64,000 nt of DNA from Albula goreensis. Lineage: Eukaryota; Chordata; Actinopteri; Albuliformes; Albulidae. The DNA lies in assembly GCA_022829145.1 (NCBI GenBank), contig CM040748.1:27102501-27166500 (forward strand), given 5' to 3'. A program made the translations under genes and the position numbers. Below the pieces are notes generated by a model. It had not been told where the DNA came from and made no database searches. It worked only from the letters and a program-made list of their open reading frames with translations. This document shows positions 34,274-45,735 of the stretch, one piece after another (positions within the stretch are counted from its first letter, which is position 1; each line of letters opens with the position of its first letter).

Positions 34274-34464
34274 CAGCGTGGGGATAACAGTATAATGTAA
34301 TAGTAAGGGAGATGGGTCTGTAATTTAAGGTTTGCAGTTTTAATTCCACAGAGGACGCTTCTACTGCATCTTATACAGCTATGTCAATGGAAAATGGGTA
34401 ATGGAATATGAGATGTATATGTATGTTGCTCTTGATAATGGAGTCTGCTCTATGTTTAAATGCC
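34274..34464 (+). mobile_element. tRNA-derived SINE, diverged (plus)
   Basis: Head cagcgtggggataacagtat, a decayed B box (tttgcagttttaattcc), then cttatacagctatgtcaatg and the tail gctcttgataatggagtctg with tttaaatgcc. It is in the same order as the other SINE copies in the window. Confidence 0.6.
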
Positions 34465-35325
34465 ATGTAAATGTGGAAATAGCTAATATTCACAGATAAT
34501 ATGCATACATTTCACAAATAATTACAGCAAGAAAAGCAATTTAAAGTGCAGCACATTCAACAGATTGACTAGTGATTCATAAGTATGAGTTGAATAATAT
34601 GGGTGGAACTAAAGGTGTCCACCCATATTATTAATTTATGACTGTGTAATTAACTGTTATAACACAATATAGAAGAACAATATGGGTCTCTGTGGGTGGT
34701 AGGGACCAGCCCAAGCTATTGAGGAAGGATCCTGCTGAATTCAGTGCTGGTTGGCAGTTTATAAATACCCTGTACTGTAAAGTTCCCTCTGAGGGTTGTG
34801 AGATTAGGGAGAGCAGGAGGAGAGTTATTGTGTGGGATGATTAATTAACTAATGAATGTGTGATTAATTAGCAAGGTCAGGTGAGGCAGTGGTGGGGGGG
34901 GGGCAGGCAGCATGATAGAATGGGAATATGTACATTGTTATTTTTTTGCCCTGACTCAAAATGCTGTCAGCACTGTTGCAGAGAGATTCGCTGTTTGTCA
35001 TGTCAGAGTGATTAATTTAGTGGTTGTGGGTTGCCCCAAATAGACCCGGGGATGAGTTTGAGGGATATTTTTTAAAAATGTTGAAATAACAAATGAATTT
35101 CCAGCCTCTTATTTAAAACTTCTGTTTGGAAAAGCACTTGTCTGTAGTGGTTTAGCATATTACAGTCCCCTTGATCACATGCATGACCCTGCATAAATCA
35201 CCATACCTCATGCTTCCTAGCGTTTTGCTTTATCCACTATTTACCTCTAATGTGTGTGTATCATTGAGGTCAGTGAATTGTGCTCACAGGCACTAGTGAT
35301 TAGTGATTAGGGTCAAACACAGTAC
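34465..35325. other. Non-coding stretch, nothing identified
   Basis: AT-rich unique sequence with a few TAAT-containing words near 34840-34870 (gattaattaactaatg). Possible regulatory sequence, not called. Confidence 0.45.
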
Positions 35326-35545
35326 AGTGTGCGTGTATGCATTCATGTGCGTGTTTGTGTGTATCTGTGCATTGGTCTTGTTTGTTTGTGTGCATGATCC
35401 TGCATGTATGTGTATCTGTGTATGTATATGTATATGTTTGTGGACACATCATATAGTATATGTTTTTGTGAATGTGTGAATGTGCGTTTGTTTGTGTGTG
35501 TGCATGTGCTGTGTGCATACCTGTGTAGTTTTTATGCATGTGCAT
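35326..35545. repeat. TG-rich alternating purine-pyrimidine tract
   Basis: About 220 bp dominated by tgtgtg, tgtatg and gcatgtgc words, irregular enough to lack a fixed unit. Open frames on both strands are low-complexity translations. Such tracts can adopt Z-DNA. Confidence 0.8.
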
Positions 35546-36895
35546 GCATCTTTTTGTTCCCCCACAGTTCAGTGCTGTGGCATGCAGCTGCGTGAGAATA
35601 AGACATTGCGGGTGGATGTTGTGTGTGATCCTGGTACTGGGCAGAATGTTCAGATACCATTCGGATATGCAGCAAATTGAAGCTCTTCACTTCTTAATCT
35701 CTGCAGGCCAGAGGCAGTGGGTTTGTGTTTCAACTGGAAAAAAAGAAACAAAGAAAGAAATAAAAGCTGAATGGAATGGCAGTGTGCAAACTCATGTCCC
35801 TTTTCTTTGCCAATCACAGCGAACAAAAAAAAAACACAAAGGCATTTTTACCGTCACTAAACTAGCCATGATTTCTTTTCCCTGCGTCTTTCCAATTCCA
35901 GAAACTTTATTAATGGAAAATGTGGGGGATATATTTCCAAAGTATTTATTTTTATGAAGTGTCTTTCCTGAGCCTACCCCAAAGTGACTTGGCGAAGCAC
36001 TGAACTCTATGCCTGCTGAAAGGTATACACAAAGGCTTTACTTGCGTTGAGACTTGCGTTGTACGAGAGTCTCTGTTACATCCTGGTCGCATTGACTGCG
36101 TCATTACTTAACTGCTGTGCACCATTTTGCGCTGCTAGGCAGCGGAATTTAATGCGAGCCACCAGTGAACTAGAACGGTCAAGCACGCTCCTGGCAGACA
36201 GACAAGTCTACATGTACGGTTTTGTGCATACGTTGGAAAAATCCAGTATATGCATCACACAGAAAGCACCGCAAATTATTCTGCAACACAATGCTGGTAA
36301 CGTGCGATGCAAATGTAGCCTCTCGTCAGAAATGAATGTATTTATAGTGTGTCGCGATGCAGTGACACAGCCGGTGTGACTGGGGCATTATACACATGTG
36401 ATGAGTGAACACTGACTGCATTGCAGGGGAAACAGCTGGTTAACAACTGACCGTTAATGCACCGCGTGCATCACCCGCAGCTGTGAGTGCAGTTTGCTGC
36501 TTCCTCAGTGTTAGGATGTGGTTAAATATCAGGGGACGCTCAATCACCATAAACCCTGGAGCCGCTGTGCCGCTTGTCACTCCTAGTCAGCAGTCATTTG
36601 TTTCTTTTCTTTGTTTTCTTCTTGTTTGATTAACATTCTAAAATGTCAGGAGAAAACCTATGGCAGAAAGTAAACAGCACTGCCCAATTAAATATTGAAA
36701 GAATTTCTCACCCTCTTTCTCCCTGGTTCTGCCTAAATTTGCTAAGACGACACAATTTTTACCCAAAAAAGACAAACTTGCTATGTGTCAGCACTTTGGT
36801 CTTGTTGCATAATTTAGTATCTTTTTGTTTCTATTTGTGCTACCTACCTCCCTGGGCGACAAGGGACAGGGAGATGTGTCTGCTCTTGTTTCTAC
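35546..36895. other. Non-coding stretch; CNE-like pieces
   Basis: Motif-dense pieces occur at about 36040-36380 (CpG-containing) and 36480-36600 (gaatatcag-type and ccataaaccctggagccgct). Plus-strand frames at 35538-35957 and 36047-36379 exceed 100 codons but have no recognisable features. Confidence 0.35.
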
Positions 36896-37018
36896 TGCCT
36901 GTGTGTGTGTATACCTATGTGTGTGTAGTATATATGTGACTTTCATAAGCATGCACTTGTGTATGTGTGTGTTCCCATGTGGGCATGCACATATACTGTC
37001 ATTGTCACTGTATTGACA

Positions 37019-37056
<38 letters not shown>

Positions 37057-37121
37057 TGAGTGACCCTGTACAGTATGTGTCCTTGTATGTATGTTTGTGT
37101 GCACATGTTTTTGCATGTACG
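36896..37121. repeat. TG-rich tract containing (GT)16
   Basis: Cryptic TG-rich sequence with a pure GT run at 37022-37054 followed by agtgagtga. Confidence 0.9.
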
Positions 37122-38750
37122 TGCACCAATACAAGACTGTGCATCTGCATTCACATCTACATTATAGTACATTGAGTCTGTACTTCCTCATTACAATGTA
37201 TTCTGTGGGAAAAGTTCTGTAGCGAAACCTGGACCATGTTAAAATACCTCACCATACAAAGACATGAATATTTATCAACATTGTCAGCAGCTAATTGTAT
37301 TAGTTGTGATTTATGTGGTTTTAAGAAACAATTCTACTGCTGCGTCTCTGAGAAGAAAACTATATCAGTTTTTTATATATATCAGTAGCATTTCTTTTTT
37401 AGTTAATTGAGGCATTCACCATTGTTATATATTTGTGCACACTGTGGTAATATAGTACAGTAGAAATCTTTTTGCTGATTCTCCAGAAGGTTGCCTCTCA
37501 GATGAAGTTTACTACATTCTACAAACTCTAATGAGGCCTTCCATACATCCTCATTTGCTGCAAATCTGTGACCACTCAGGTCATCTTGGGACACTCAATC
37601 TCCAGTCTCTCACTCTATAAATTATGCACTCCATGTCACCGTTACCCCATGTTTTAAAGGTACATTTATGTATTTTTAACATAATTCATCACAGTGGTGG
37701 CCTTAGATCTGGTATCCCTTATGTAGTGATTGTATAGCCTATGTTTTGGGAATCTACCACAAAAACTGAAGCCATTGCCCAAAATCACCTATTTATCCTT
37801 AATGTTGACTGACAGAGAGCGTGTTGGTGTGTTGTTAAGCTGGCCTGTCAGGATGTAGTTAAGCCCCAAACAGAGCTGTGAGTCCTGGGGGGTATCGGTC
37901 GGGGGCAGCAGAGGGGTTGGGGGGTGATGGCGGGTAGGTGATGGAGGGGCCATGGCCCTCTGCTTTGGAGTGATAAGATTTTTAACGGTGGCCTGTTTGA
38001 TCGGCTGATCCCGAACCTTGGGCCTGTCAGAGGATTATACCTACCAGCCTGGAGCCCGTCCAGAGAAAACAGGCAGAACAAAACAACGGGAGGGTGGAGG
38101 GGGCCCTCCAGAGTGGCGCACTGCCACCTGTGTGTTCCGTGGGAGAAGCGCTGTGTTCATGGGTGGAGTTGGGGACCAGGTGTGGTGTCAGAGCTGGGCA
38201 AAATGCATGATATGAACATGAGTTGTCACAAAAAATAAGCTACCATAGGCTATTAGCGATAATACATACTGACTTGAACCAACTGTTTTTTGTTGTGTTT
38301 TCCTGTGAGCAACAGTTTTTTATTGGTTCAGCTAAGTAAGAAATTGATAGGTCATTGTAGCTCCACTCATTACATGGTTTGCGAAACTTCACTCTCCCGC
38401 CTCTAATTCGCTGCGGCCCCCGTTTGGCACCTGCGCCTGGGAAAGTGGCCCCCGGCAGCAGAACCGAAGACATCAGACGGGGCTGTTGGGTGGGTGACAT
38501 GGCAGTGAAAGAGAGAAGTGGAAAACAAAATAAATAAACGGCGGACATCCTGCCATCAGCAAGCGGCAAAATGAGGAACAGATGTCTAAGTCCCGCTTCG
38601 GCAGTCCCCCCAGCTCACTGGGATTTACCCCCCCTCCCTCAGCGAGCTGATGTTGATGTGATTTAGAACAGATAAAACAGAGCAGGGATATTGTTGTCTT
38701 GTCTTTTTTACACCTAAATCGGCACTGGTGCCTATTCTTGGAAGCATTGC
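37122..38750. other. Non-coding stretch; G-tract cluster at 37886-37940
   Basis: The region at 37886-37940 has several G-tracts (G6, G5, G4, G6, G3) on the plus strand with moderate loops and could form a quadruplex. The rest is unique sequence without a recognised feature. Confidence 0.45.
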
Positions 38751-39308
38751 ATGAACCCATTTGGCTTTAAAAAAAAAAACAAAATGAAATGGCGTCCCTT
38801 CAAAGATGAAAGACAGCATTTCCCTTTAACCAACAGAGCGGAGGTTCACTCCAGAGTCATAGCTATCCTCCAGCTTTGTGGCAGGCCAGTGTTTACTTTA
38901 TACGGAATATGTAAAAAAAAACCTTGGACGAAGCAGTTTATTTCCATTCTCAAAATTAAATCCAGGGTAGTCACTTATCTCACCATGTTAAAATGGGCTT
39001 CCAGTAACTTTTTCTACAGCGCCCACCCTTCAATATGTTCACCGAAGCTTGAACCAAATTTTAAATCACTTGGTGTAATTTCAAACTCGTTTACTTGGAA
39101 GGCTTTTGGAGAAAAAGGACCTGACAGGTGTAAATTTTTATCTTCGACTTCCTGGAAAAAAGAAAGCTCACTGTTTCCTCCAAACACTTGTACATGTTTA
39201 AAGGCTCAAATCATGCAGAGGTCTGAGGCAAGTGATGGAAAAGTAAGTGAAGATTTTGAGGGCTATTCTGAGTTCAATCAACAGCTCATACATACCTCTA
39301 AGCAATAA
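38751..39308 (+). other. 185-codon open frame, coding status doubtful
   Basis: The second longest frame in the window. The start region is Lys-rich (MNPFGFKKKNKMKW) because it runs over an A-rich stretch. I recognise no domain, membrane segment or repeat. There is no clear splice or promoter context. The underlying DNA is motif-dense and may be a conserved non-coding block that happens to lack stops. A lineage-specific single-exon gene cannot be excluded. Confidence 0.12.
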
Positions 39309-40911
39309 CTAAAAGTGGTAAAAATCCATAAATGTTGCCTGAAAGGAGGTTTTTTTCCATTAAATCAGGATCTTCAAACAGCCACATTGATTAAAACCAA
39401 ACCACAGCCCAAAAAATGGGAGGATTTTACTCTGCTTTTACTCTGTTCTTGCTCTGTTACTTGTGTGATTCTGACATCTGCCATGTCTGTTACAGTAGGC
39501 TCAGTGTAATTACATGGCAGAGTGCAGGAGAATCCAAGCTCGCAGGTCCCAGCAGGAAGCAGAGAGTAAGGCTACTCTTTCACAGGTCCCGGCAGGTTAG
39601 CTCTCCCACTGCATCCGATGTGCCGCTGGCGTGCCACCGGCAAAATCCGTGAGTCAGCTCTAAAAGCCACCGTGTAATGACACTGCAAACACGTGTGCTT
39701 CTGGCATGGCATACCACACTGTCAGCACAGGCTCCTCAGACAGAAGTGCAAGCGCTGCTAAGGTTCCTGTTGTTTACAAAGTTACTCCAAGAGTGTTCCC
39801 AGCAAACGCCTCCTGACAAAGCCAGTCCTCGTCAAAAGCACATTTGTAAAACATTTAGTTATGCGCAATGAATACATTTTCTGTTTACTTTCAAACATAA
39901 ACATTTTTCTAGTGAGGCTGCAACTGTATTGAGTTAAACTTTGCAAATTTTCTGTTGTGTCTACTTTGAAAGGAATTAAAAATGAATCAAAGCCTGCATA
40001 CACAAAGCCGAATAGCCTGTTCATTTGTCCATGTGTGGAAATTCGGACCCCTTGGCCTCTGACAGAGGGCCAACAGCCTGCACTAAACACATGAATTAAA
40101 CCCCATGTGTCCCTGCCTTGACCCCAGACCTGCCTTTGACCTTTGGGGCCCTCATGCCTCCGGGTCCTTCCAGATATTTTGGCTTAATTTTCACAATGCT
40201 TCTCTGTGACTTGGTAGTGAGTGAATAGAGGGGCATTAGAGAGGAGTGCCAGTGGGTGGCAAGAGCCAGTGTCAGAGGAAGGTGGCAGTAAAACGTTAGG
40301 AATAAAAGGGAGACCAGCAGTGAATCCAGGCCTGGTAATTTGAAAATGAGATTGCGAGGCAATGGGTTCCAGATGCTCATGGAGGTAGCTGTACTCTATT
40401 TTGCATGCATAAATCTGCAGCAGCCCACAGGTGTAGTTAAGCCTATGGATAACACTTTTTTGGTCACCTGACTGGCATACAATTGGTCAAATGGAATTGA
40501 TTCCATTTTTTTCACAGCCACTGGGAAAAAAAAAAGTAAATGCTGTTGAAATGAAAAATACATTGCAATACAGGTCATACGCTTCATTTACTTCATTTGG
40601 TGTTCTAAGACTTTTAGTTTAATAAGATAGATCATCGTGAAGGACAGGTTAAAAATGTAAGGAATCTGCTGGAGCATCCAGGAGATGAGCTAAAACCTGT
40701 AGGCCTGTCTGCGTCAACTCATTAGACAAACTAAAAGCTCACATCTGTCACAGACATTTAAGAGTGTTTTATTTTTTTGTTTTGGTTTGTTTTGTTTGGT
40801 GCTGTTTTCGGACAACAGAGTGGTGAGTTTAGACCACCGCACTGAGAAAAACGGACTTGTTGTGTTTGTGCGTTTATAAAAAGCAAGTCAGACCAGAAGC
40901 CACAAGTGGCT
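39309..40911. other. Non-coding stretch, nothing identified
   Basis: Unique sequence with CpG-containing pieces near 39590-39670. No exon or repeat family is recognised. Confidence 0.45.
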
Positions 40912-40934
40912 AGGGCTGGGGTGGGGTGACTGGG
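40912..40934 (+). other. Moderate G-quadruplex motif
   Basis: Four G-tracts (3, 4, 4 and 3) with loops of two, one and five bases, just upstream of a CpG-rich patch. Confidence 0.6.
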
Positions 40935-40974
40935 AGAGTGGGAGCCAGCCTGGCTCACAGAGCGGGCCATTGTC

Positions 40975-41050
40975 CCCTGCCCGACTGCGGGGTGGATCGC
41001 GCTGTAGCCGCTGCCGCCGGCCGCCTCTCTTCCTGCGTCCCGCGTCTGCT
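40975..41050. other. CpG-rich patch
   Basis: About 75 bp with a high density of CpG (gactgcggggtggatcgcgc, gctgccgccggccgcc, gcgtcccgcgtctg), the densest in the window. It is too short for a typical CpG-island promoter and no gene start is visible next to it. Confidence 0.55.
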
Positions 41051-41143
41051 GGACATGCAAATATCCCTCTTTCCCACAATCCCTCTGCCCTCATTCCTCA
41101 TTCCTGCTCCTCCCCCTCCTACGCAGATTGTTTTACGGGCATG

Positions 41144-41262
41144 GTCCTCAGTCCTGGTCCTGGTCCTGGAGAACCACAGGGTTTGCTGGTTGTTGTTGTA
41201 ACTCAAGATTAAATCGATCGATTAAAGCAGTTTGTTACGCAGTTCACTCACCTGGTTTTTTA
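41144..41262 (+). mobile_element. hAT-like MITE fragment, right end missing
   Basis: Left terminus tcagtcctggtcctgg, then gaaccacagggtttgctggt, an interior taaatcgatcgattaaagca and gttcactcacctggtttttt. It matches the order of the copy at 20072-20222 but stops without the inverted right terminus. Confidence 0.6.
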
Positions 41263-41449
41263 TGAATTGACACAAACTTCAAATGTGAAATGTCCATAAA
41301 AACCCACAAGTGAACAGTTGTGAGTATGGCAACATGCGATGACAAAGACCACACATGTGACAACATATGGTTTGTGTGCAGAAATCTTTGGCAGGCATGT
41401 GAATTGCATATGAAATGTCAAAAACAAAGATTGGCAAGTGTGTGTGAGG

Positions 41450-41640
41450 AATTCATGTGATTTTTTTTCCGATAGGGATAAACAACAGAGCCTGAGGGGC
41501 AGAATCCGCTGTGCGATCGATCGGCTGGGGCAATTAGACAGAGTAAAGCGTTGTCGAAGGCTAATCAAATTGGCCTCCGAGACGACTCAGCGCATTCTGC
41601 GTGCTGCTCAGAGAGGAGCGGGGGTGGAAGATTAATCCCT
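41450..41640 (+). other. Candidate conserved element, with an exon-like frame
   Basis: A T9 tract and ccgatag (41461-41476) look like a polypyrimidine tract and a 3' splice acceptor. They are followed by an Arg-rich frame to the stop at 41633-41635. The DNA is motif-dense and CpG-retaining (tgcgatcgatcggctggg). I recognise no protein family. A conserved non-coding element with a fortuitous acceptor is more likely than a terminal exon. Confidence 0.25.
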
Positions 41641-42566
41641 CCATCCCTCCATCTCTCTCACTCTGTGCAGCGGAGGGGAGACGGATGCAGATACAGGTTG
41701 TGTGTGTGGCTGCTTTAGCCCAGCTCCTGATCATCTGATAAGAGCACAGTCAGCTCTACTTCCACAACATTACATGCATCCATATATAGCGATGTACAGT
41801 CACCATCTTAAACCATATCAGGAGATCAAGAGTCTGTATGTGCACACCTGCACTTGGGGCTGGGTTCACTCAAATGCACTAAGTCACTTTAAGTGCACAC
41901 TCAATTCAGTCAAAACAGACTTTACATTACAACTCACTTGCCTGTGAGTGTGTTATGTTTTATTGGAGACAAGAAAACATTGGACTGTCTTGTTTTGTTT
42001 TGTTATGCCCTTAAAGAGAGTTAGTATGTTTGATTGAATCTTGCTCCTTCTGTGTGTGTTCACATCTGTGTGTGCATACATGCATGCATGCATGTGTGAG
42101 TGAGTGTGTGTGACAGACATGAATCACCCACCGTGCTGCTTCACTCAGCTGTAATGTCCAAACCCTGAAAGCTGATAACAATTGAACTGACTGCCTGTGT
42201 TTGTTGCTGTGTCCATGTGTGTTCCCACGTGAACTGTAATTCTGCTCAGCACAACTTGTGTAATACCTGATAGAAGAAAACAGCAATATCCTCTTGCCTT
42301 GACCCCAGGGCTTTCCTTTAGCTGTGTTATATGACAGAGATTTCCCCCGACACTGACTGTGACAGTGTGATGCTTATAAAGACTGTACTTCCTGGCCACT
42401 GCCCAGATATCAGGCAGGTCTGTCATGGGTGTCCCGTTCTATGCAGCAGTTGTGGTAGATGTCCTTTTCTGAGCCATAGTGCAGTGAGTTGGAGGACTCA
42501 TGCCAAGCTGTGCCATCTTGGCTGTTTACGTAGTGTCCTGAAATACATTCTGTGATTGTCTGGCAG
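41641..42566. other. Non-coding stretch with a TG/GCAT tract
   Basis: A TG-rich tract with (GCAT)n at about 42045-42115 is the only repeat I see. The rest is unique. Confidence 0.5.
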
Positions 42567-42849
42567 CAAAAGGTGAATGGCAGAAAATGACAAAAGGACA
42601 GGAAGATACTGAGAGAAAGAGAGGCAGTATGAGAGATGAGGCAAACAAAGAACTTAAGAAACAGGGATTAAAGAGTGAAAGAAGAAAAGGGAAAGAAACA
42701 AATAGACATAAATAGAAGCAGAGTGAGGCTTATAGAATAAAGATAAAAAGAAGTAGCAAAAAAGTTGAGAAAAGGCAGATATTTAAAAAAAAACTTAGAT
42801 GAAAGATAAAAAGAGAGGTGGCAAAGAAGAGAGACTGGCAGAGAGCATG
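42567..42849. repeat. Purine-rich low-complexity tract
   Basis: About 280 bp in which the plus strand is overwhelmingly A and G (gagagaaagagaggcag, gaaagaagaaaagggaaag), with scattered C and T. The unit is irregular. Long purine-pyrimidine asymmetric tracts can form triplex structures. Confidence 0.8.
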
Positions 42850-44757
42850 AGTGTGCAGTATTGGTGGAAGCTGAACAGAGTTATTAGTGCAGAGCAATAG
42901 AGCCATTAGCAGGGAAGGTAGCCTTCAAAGAGCTGTGAAAAAGGGAAAGCACACACCACAATGGGTGAGCAGAGCCAGTGTTATCACTGCATTAGCTGCC
43001 CCGGCCTACGTAAACACGGGAGAGAGAAGGACGTTCCCATTGATACAGATGACCTTTCAAATGAACCGAGCCACTGTCAACAGTGCCGTTTATCCCTCTG
43101 CCGTGCGATATTGATGCTACTGGCTCCGAGCTTAACAGAAACATTACCTTGCATTGTTGCGCATGCTGAAAGCTGGGCGGTGCGCTGCTCTTGGGATTTG
43201 AATTTATTGCCCTCATAGTTTCCTTTCTATTGTTAACCATTATTCCACATTCAGTTGGAATAATGCTTAGCTTTTGTGTTTCCCAGTCTCTAAACCTGTC
43301 CCGTCGGTTGAACGCAAGCCTGTTGCTGTATTACAATCGGCATGCATGAAAATGTCTTTACTTCATTGTGTGGGGTGGTGTATAGACTTGAATTTTTGCC
43401 AAACTCTGGGTTGTAGCTGAATGATTGGAAAAACCCAGGGGGAGTGTGTGGTATAGAAGAAAGGGGCGTGATCAGGTTATGGAGTTTGAGTGAATCTCAA
43501 CACTTGGAAAATGTATTGTCCTTTCCTCTGCCATTACCAGTGTCCCAGTATGGAAGGAATGGAGGAGACAGGGTGGTGGTAGAGGACAGGAGGATACATT
43601 TTTCCAGTGTGGAGAGGCACCCTTTGTTCCCTTGTGTCACTTGAGAGGCTGAGCTGTTACAGTAATAGTGGCTGGTCTGGTTCTGGTCAACACTGAGCAC
43701 CGTGCCCTCAGCACTTACTTTAGCAGCTGACATTCAGCTGTAAATGGACTCTGATATGCTAAAGACCAGACCATTTCTGTACCATAGCCTGACAAATATT
43801 GCAAGCAGATGTAACAGTCAGAGATATCCTATCCTTAGATTCCTCCAAAATTCTTATGTGTGCATGTAGTTTCCATGACACATGAGGAATCATACATACT
43901 TTCAGAGCTGACCGTGATGCATATTCGGTCTAAGGTTGATGGTGCAACTAAAAAGTGTCTCTTCTGTTCTTATTTACGTTTTCTTTCTTAATATAACAAT
44001 AATATAGATATAATTGGAAGCTATTGCCATCATGCTATTTAGATTACTTTCAGTTTCTGTCAGCAAAGACCAGCACCTTCAGTTATTCATGCGTACATAA
44101 TCGATAGTATAACTTACATAACTCCTGCGTGCAGACAGTGTATGCTTGATTTCCATATTTGGAATCCTGCACATTGTTTAATTTGCTTTGAAATCTTATT
44201 CCTTTAAGTGGTTTCAGGCTACCTCACTAGCCTGGCTAACTGAGATGAACAGAGTGAGCTTTGCTAGCTAGCGTAGCTAGATATAATTTATGTTATTTGT
44301 ACATTTCTTTTTGTAGAAATCACATGATTTTTGAGCTGATATGAAAAAGTGGCTCACACAACGCTCAGTTCTGCTTTGTATCCAATTGTAGCAGCAAGCT
44401 AGCTACTTTCAAGTTGTCAGATAGGCTGTATCCTTAACATTTAACTATTTAATACAAAACTAGATGGCTAGCGATAGCTAGCTTCTTTATATTGACATGT
44501 CATACAGTTAGTTGCTACTTTTATTCACCTGAAATATTAATCTTCTTCCCGCAATCTTGTTTCTCTCAATTTTTGATAAAAAAGCGATAGATGTCATTCG
44601 GCGCTATTCTGAAAAGTTGAAAACGCTTCTGTTCTGCCAAAAACAGTTGGTAGCAGCACTTTTTAAAAAGCGGCCGCTTCCCATAGGATTCCATGTAAAA
44701 TAAGTGATGGCAGTAGGAAAAAAAAACGTATGTGTGAAGACAGCCTAAAGTATTGAT
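42850..44757. other. Non-coding stretch; possible conserved block at 42960-43210
   Basis: The block at 42960-43210 is CpG-containing and open on both strands without a recognisable product. A gctagctagcgtagctag cluster at 44261-44281 is locally palindromic. The rest is AT-rich unique sequence. Confidence 0.4.
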
Positions 44758-44806
44758 TTGGTATCGATACCAAGGTACCAAAGCTGGTATTGGTACCAAA
44801 GTCAAA
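44758..44806. other. Palindromic ggtatcgatacc cluster
   Basis: A perfect 16-base palindrome (44758-44773) is followed by aaggtaccaaagctggtatt and ggtaccaaag, so the same GGTA/TACC core recurs in both orientations. It may be a terminus of a decayed DNA transposon, of which I see no partner end. Confidence 0.5.
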
Positions 44807-45701
44807 ACTTAGAACACTAGAATGAAGAGACCTAAAATGAATAAGACACATTTAAAACAATTCAGGATATTTTCCAAAACATTCACAATCCAGACTTGTA
44901 AAAGCAGAGAATCTCTCTAAATTGGACGTATAAATTGGAGCATATCACAAGGTAAAAACAACAAGAGGATTATGGCAAATACTGTGACGCAGTTATTCAC
45001 GGGAGTGGCTAATGAAAGGAGCCAATGATAAGATAACGTTGGAATACAGCACCTGTCACCTGTCTCCTGTGTCCTCAAGCCGTCTGTAACCAGTAATGCA
45101 ACTGGTAACATCGTCTAAAACGTGTCATCACCCTGACTGCTAATTCCGAAGTGTTATTCATATCTGCTGCACATCTGTGCTGAGCTCTGGTCTGTTGCTA
45201 TCATGTTGCTGATTGATAGGACATGATAACCCAGCTGAGTCTGTTGACATTGTGACCCGGGTTTATGAATGTGGAAGGAGTGAGGGAGGGAGGAATGCAG
45301 AGGGAAACTGGTTCAGGGGATGGCAATCTGATGGAACACACCGCTGGAATGCCGTTTAGTAACACAATTTTAGGGTTGCATTGTGTCGTCTCTCACAACG
45401 TTGCAGCAAGTTTGCAGAAACCACCTTTAAAAGGAAATGGGGGTTCAGTGTAAATGCTACAGTATCCATAACCAAAGGAGACAAAGGAACATTTTTGTGA
45501 AATATTAGTTCTTAACGTTGGCTTAAGTGTTGTTAAGGTTCGTCTTGTTGGTGTAGTGAAGTGATGGCGCTGATTGAAGAATTCCTGAAACTGTGTTTGT
45601 GAACAAAGAAGCAAAACCTGGCCATTAATTATAAGCACAAGACAATTGTTGACTTGGCCTGGATGCTATTTAGCCTATATGCCATTGAAATAGTTTATTA
45701 C
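44807..45701. other. Non-coding stretch, nothing identified
   Basis: Unique sequence with short open frames. Confidence 0.5.

Positions 45702-45730
<29 letters not shown>
45702..45730. repeat. (CA)14 microsatellite
   Basis: Uninterrupted CA followed by gcacag. Confidence 0.95.

Positions 45731-45735
<5 letters not shown>

Noticed and set aside
35538..35957. 139-codon plus-strand frame
   Set aside because: It runs through A-rich, low-complexity sequence (Lys-rich) with no family motif.
38276..38332. Transposon with ttgaaccaac / ttggttca ends
   Set aside because: Only about eight bases pair and the element would be under 60 bp.
40975..41050. CpG-island promoter
   Set aside because: The CpG-rich patch is under 100 bp and no first exon or downstream coding sequence is visible.
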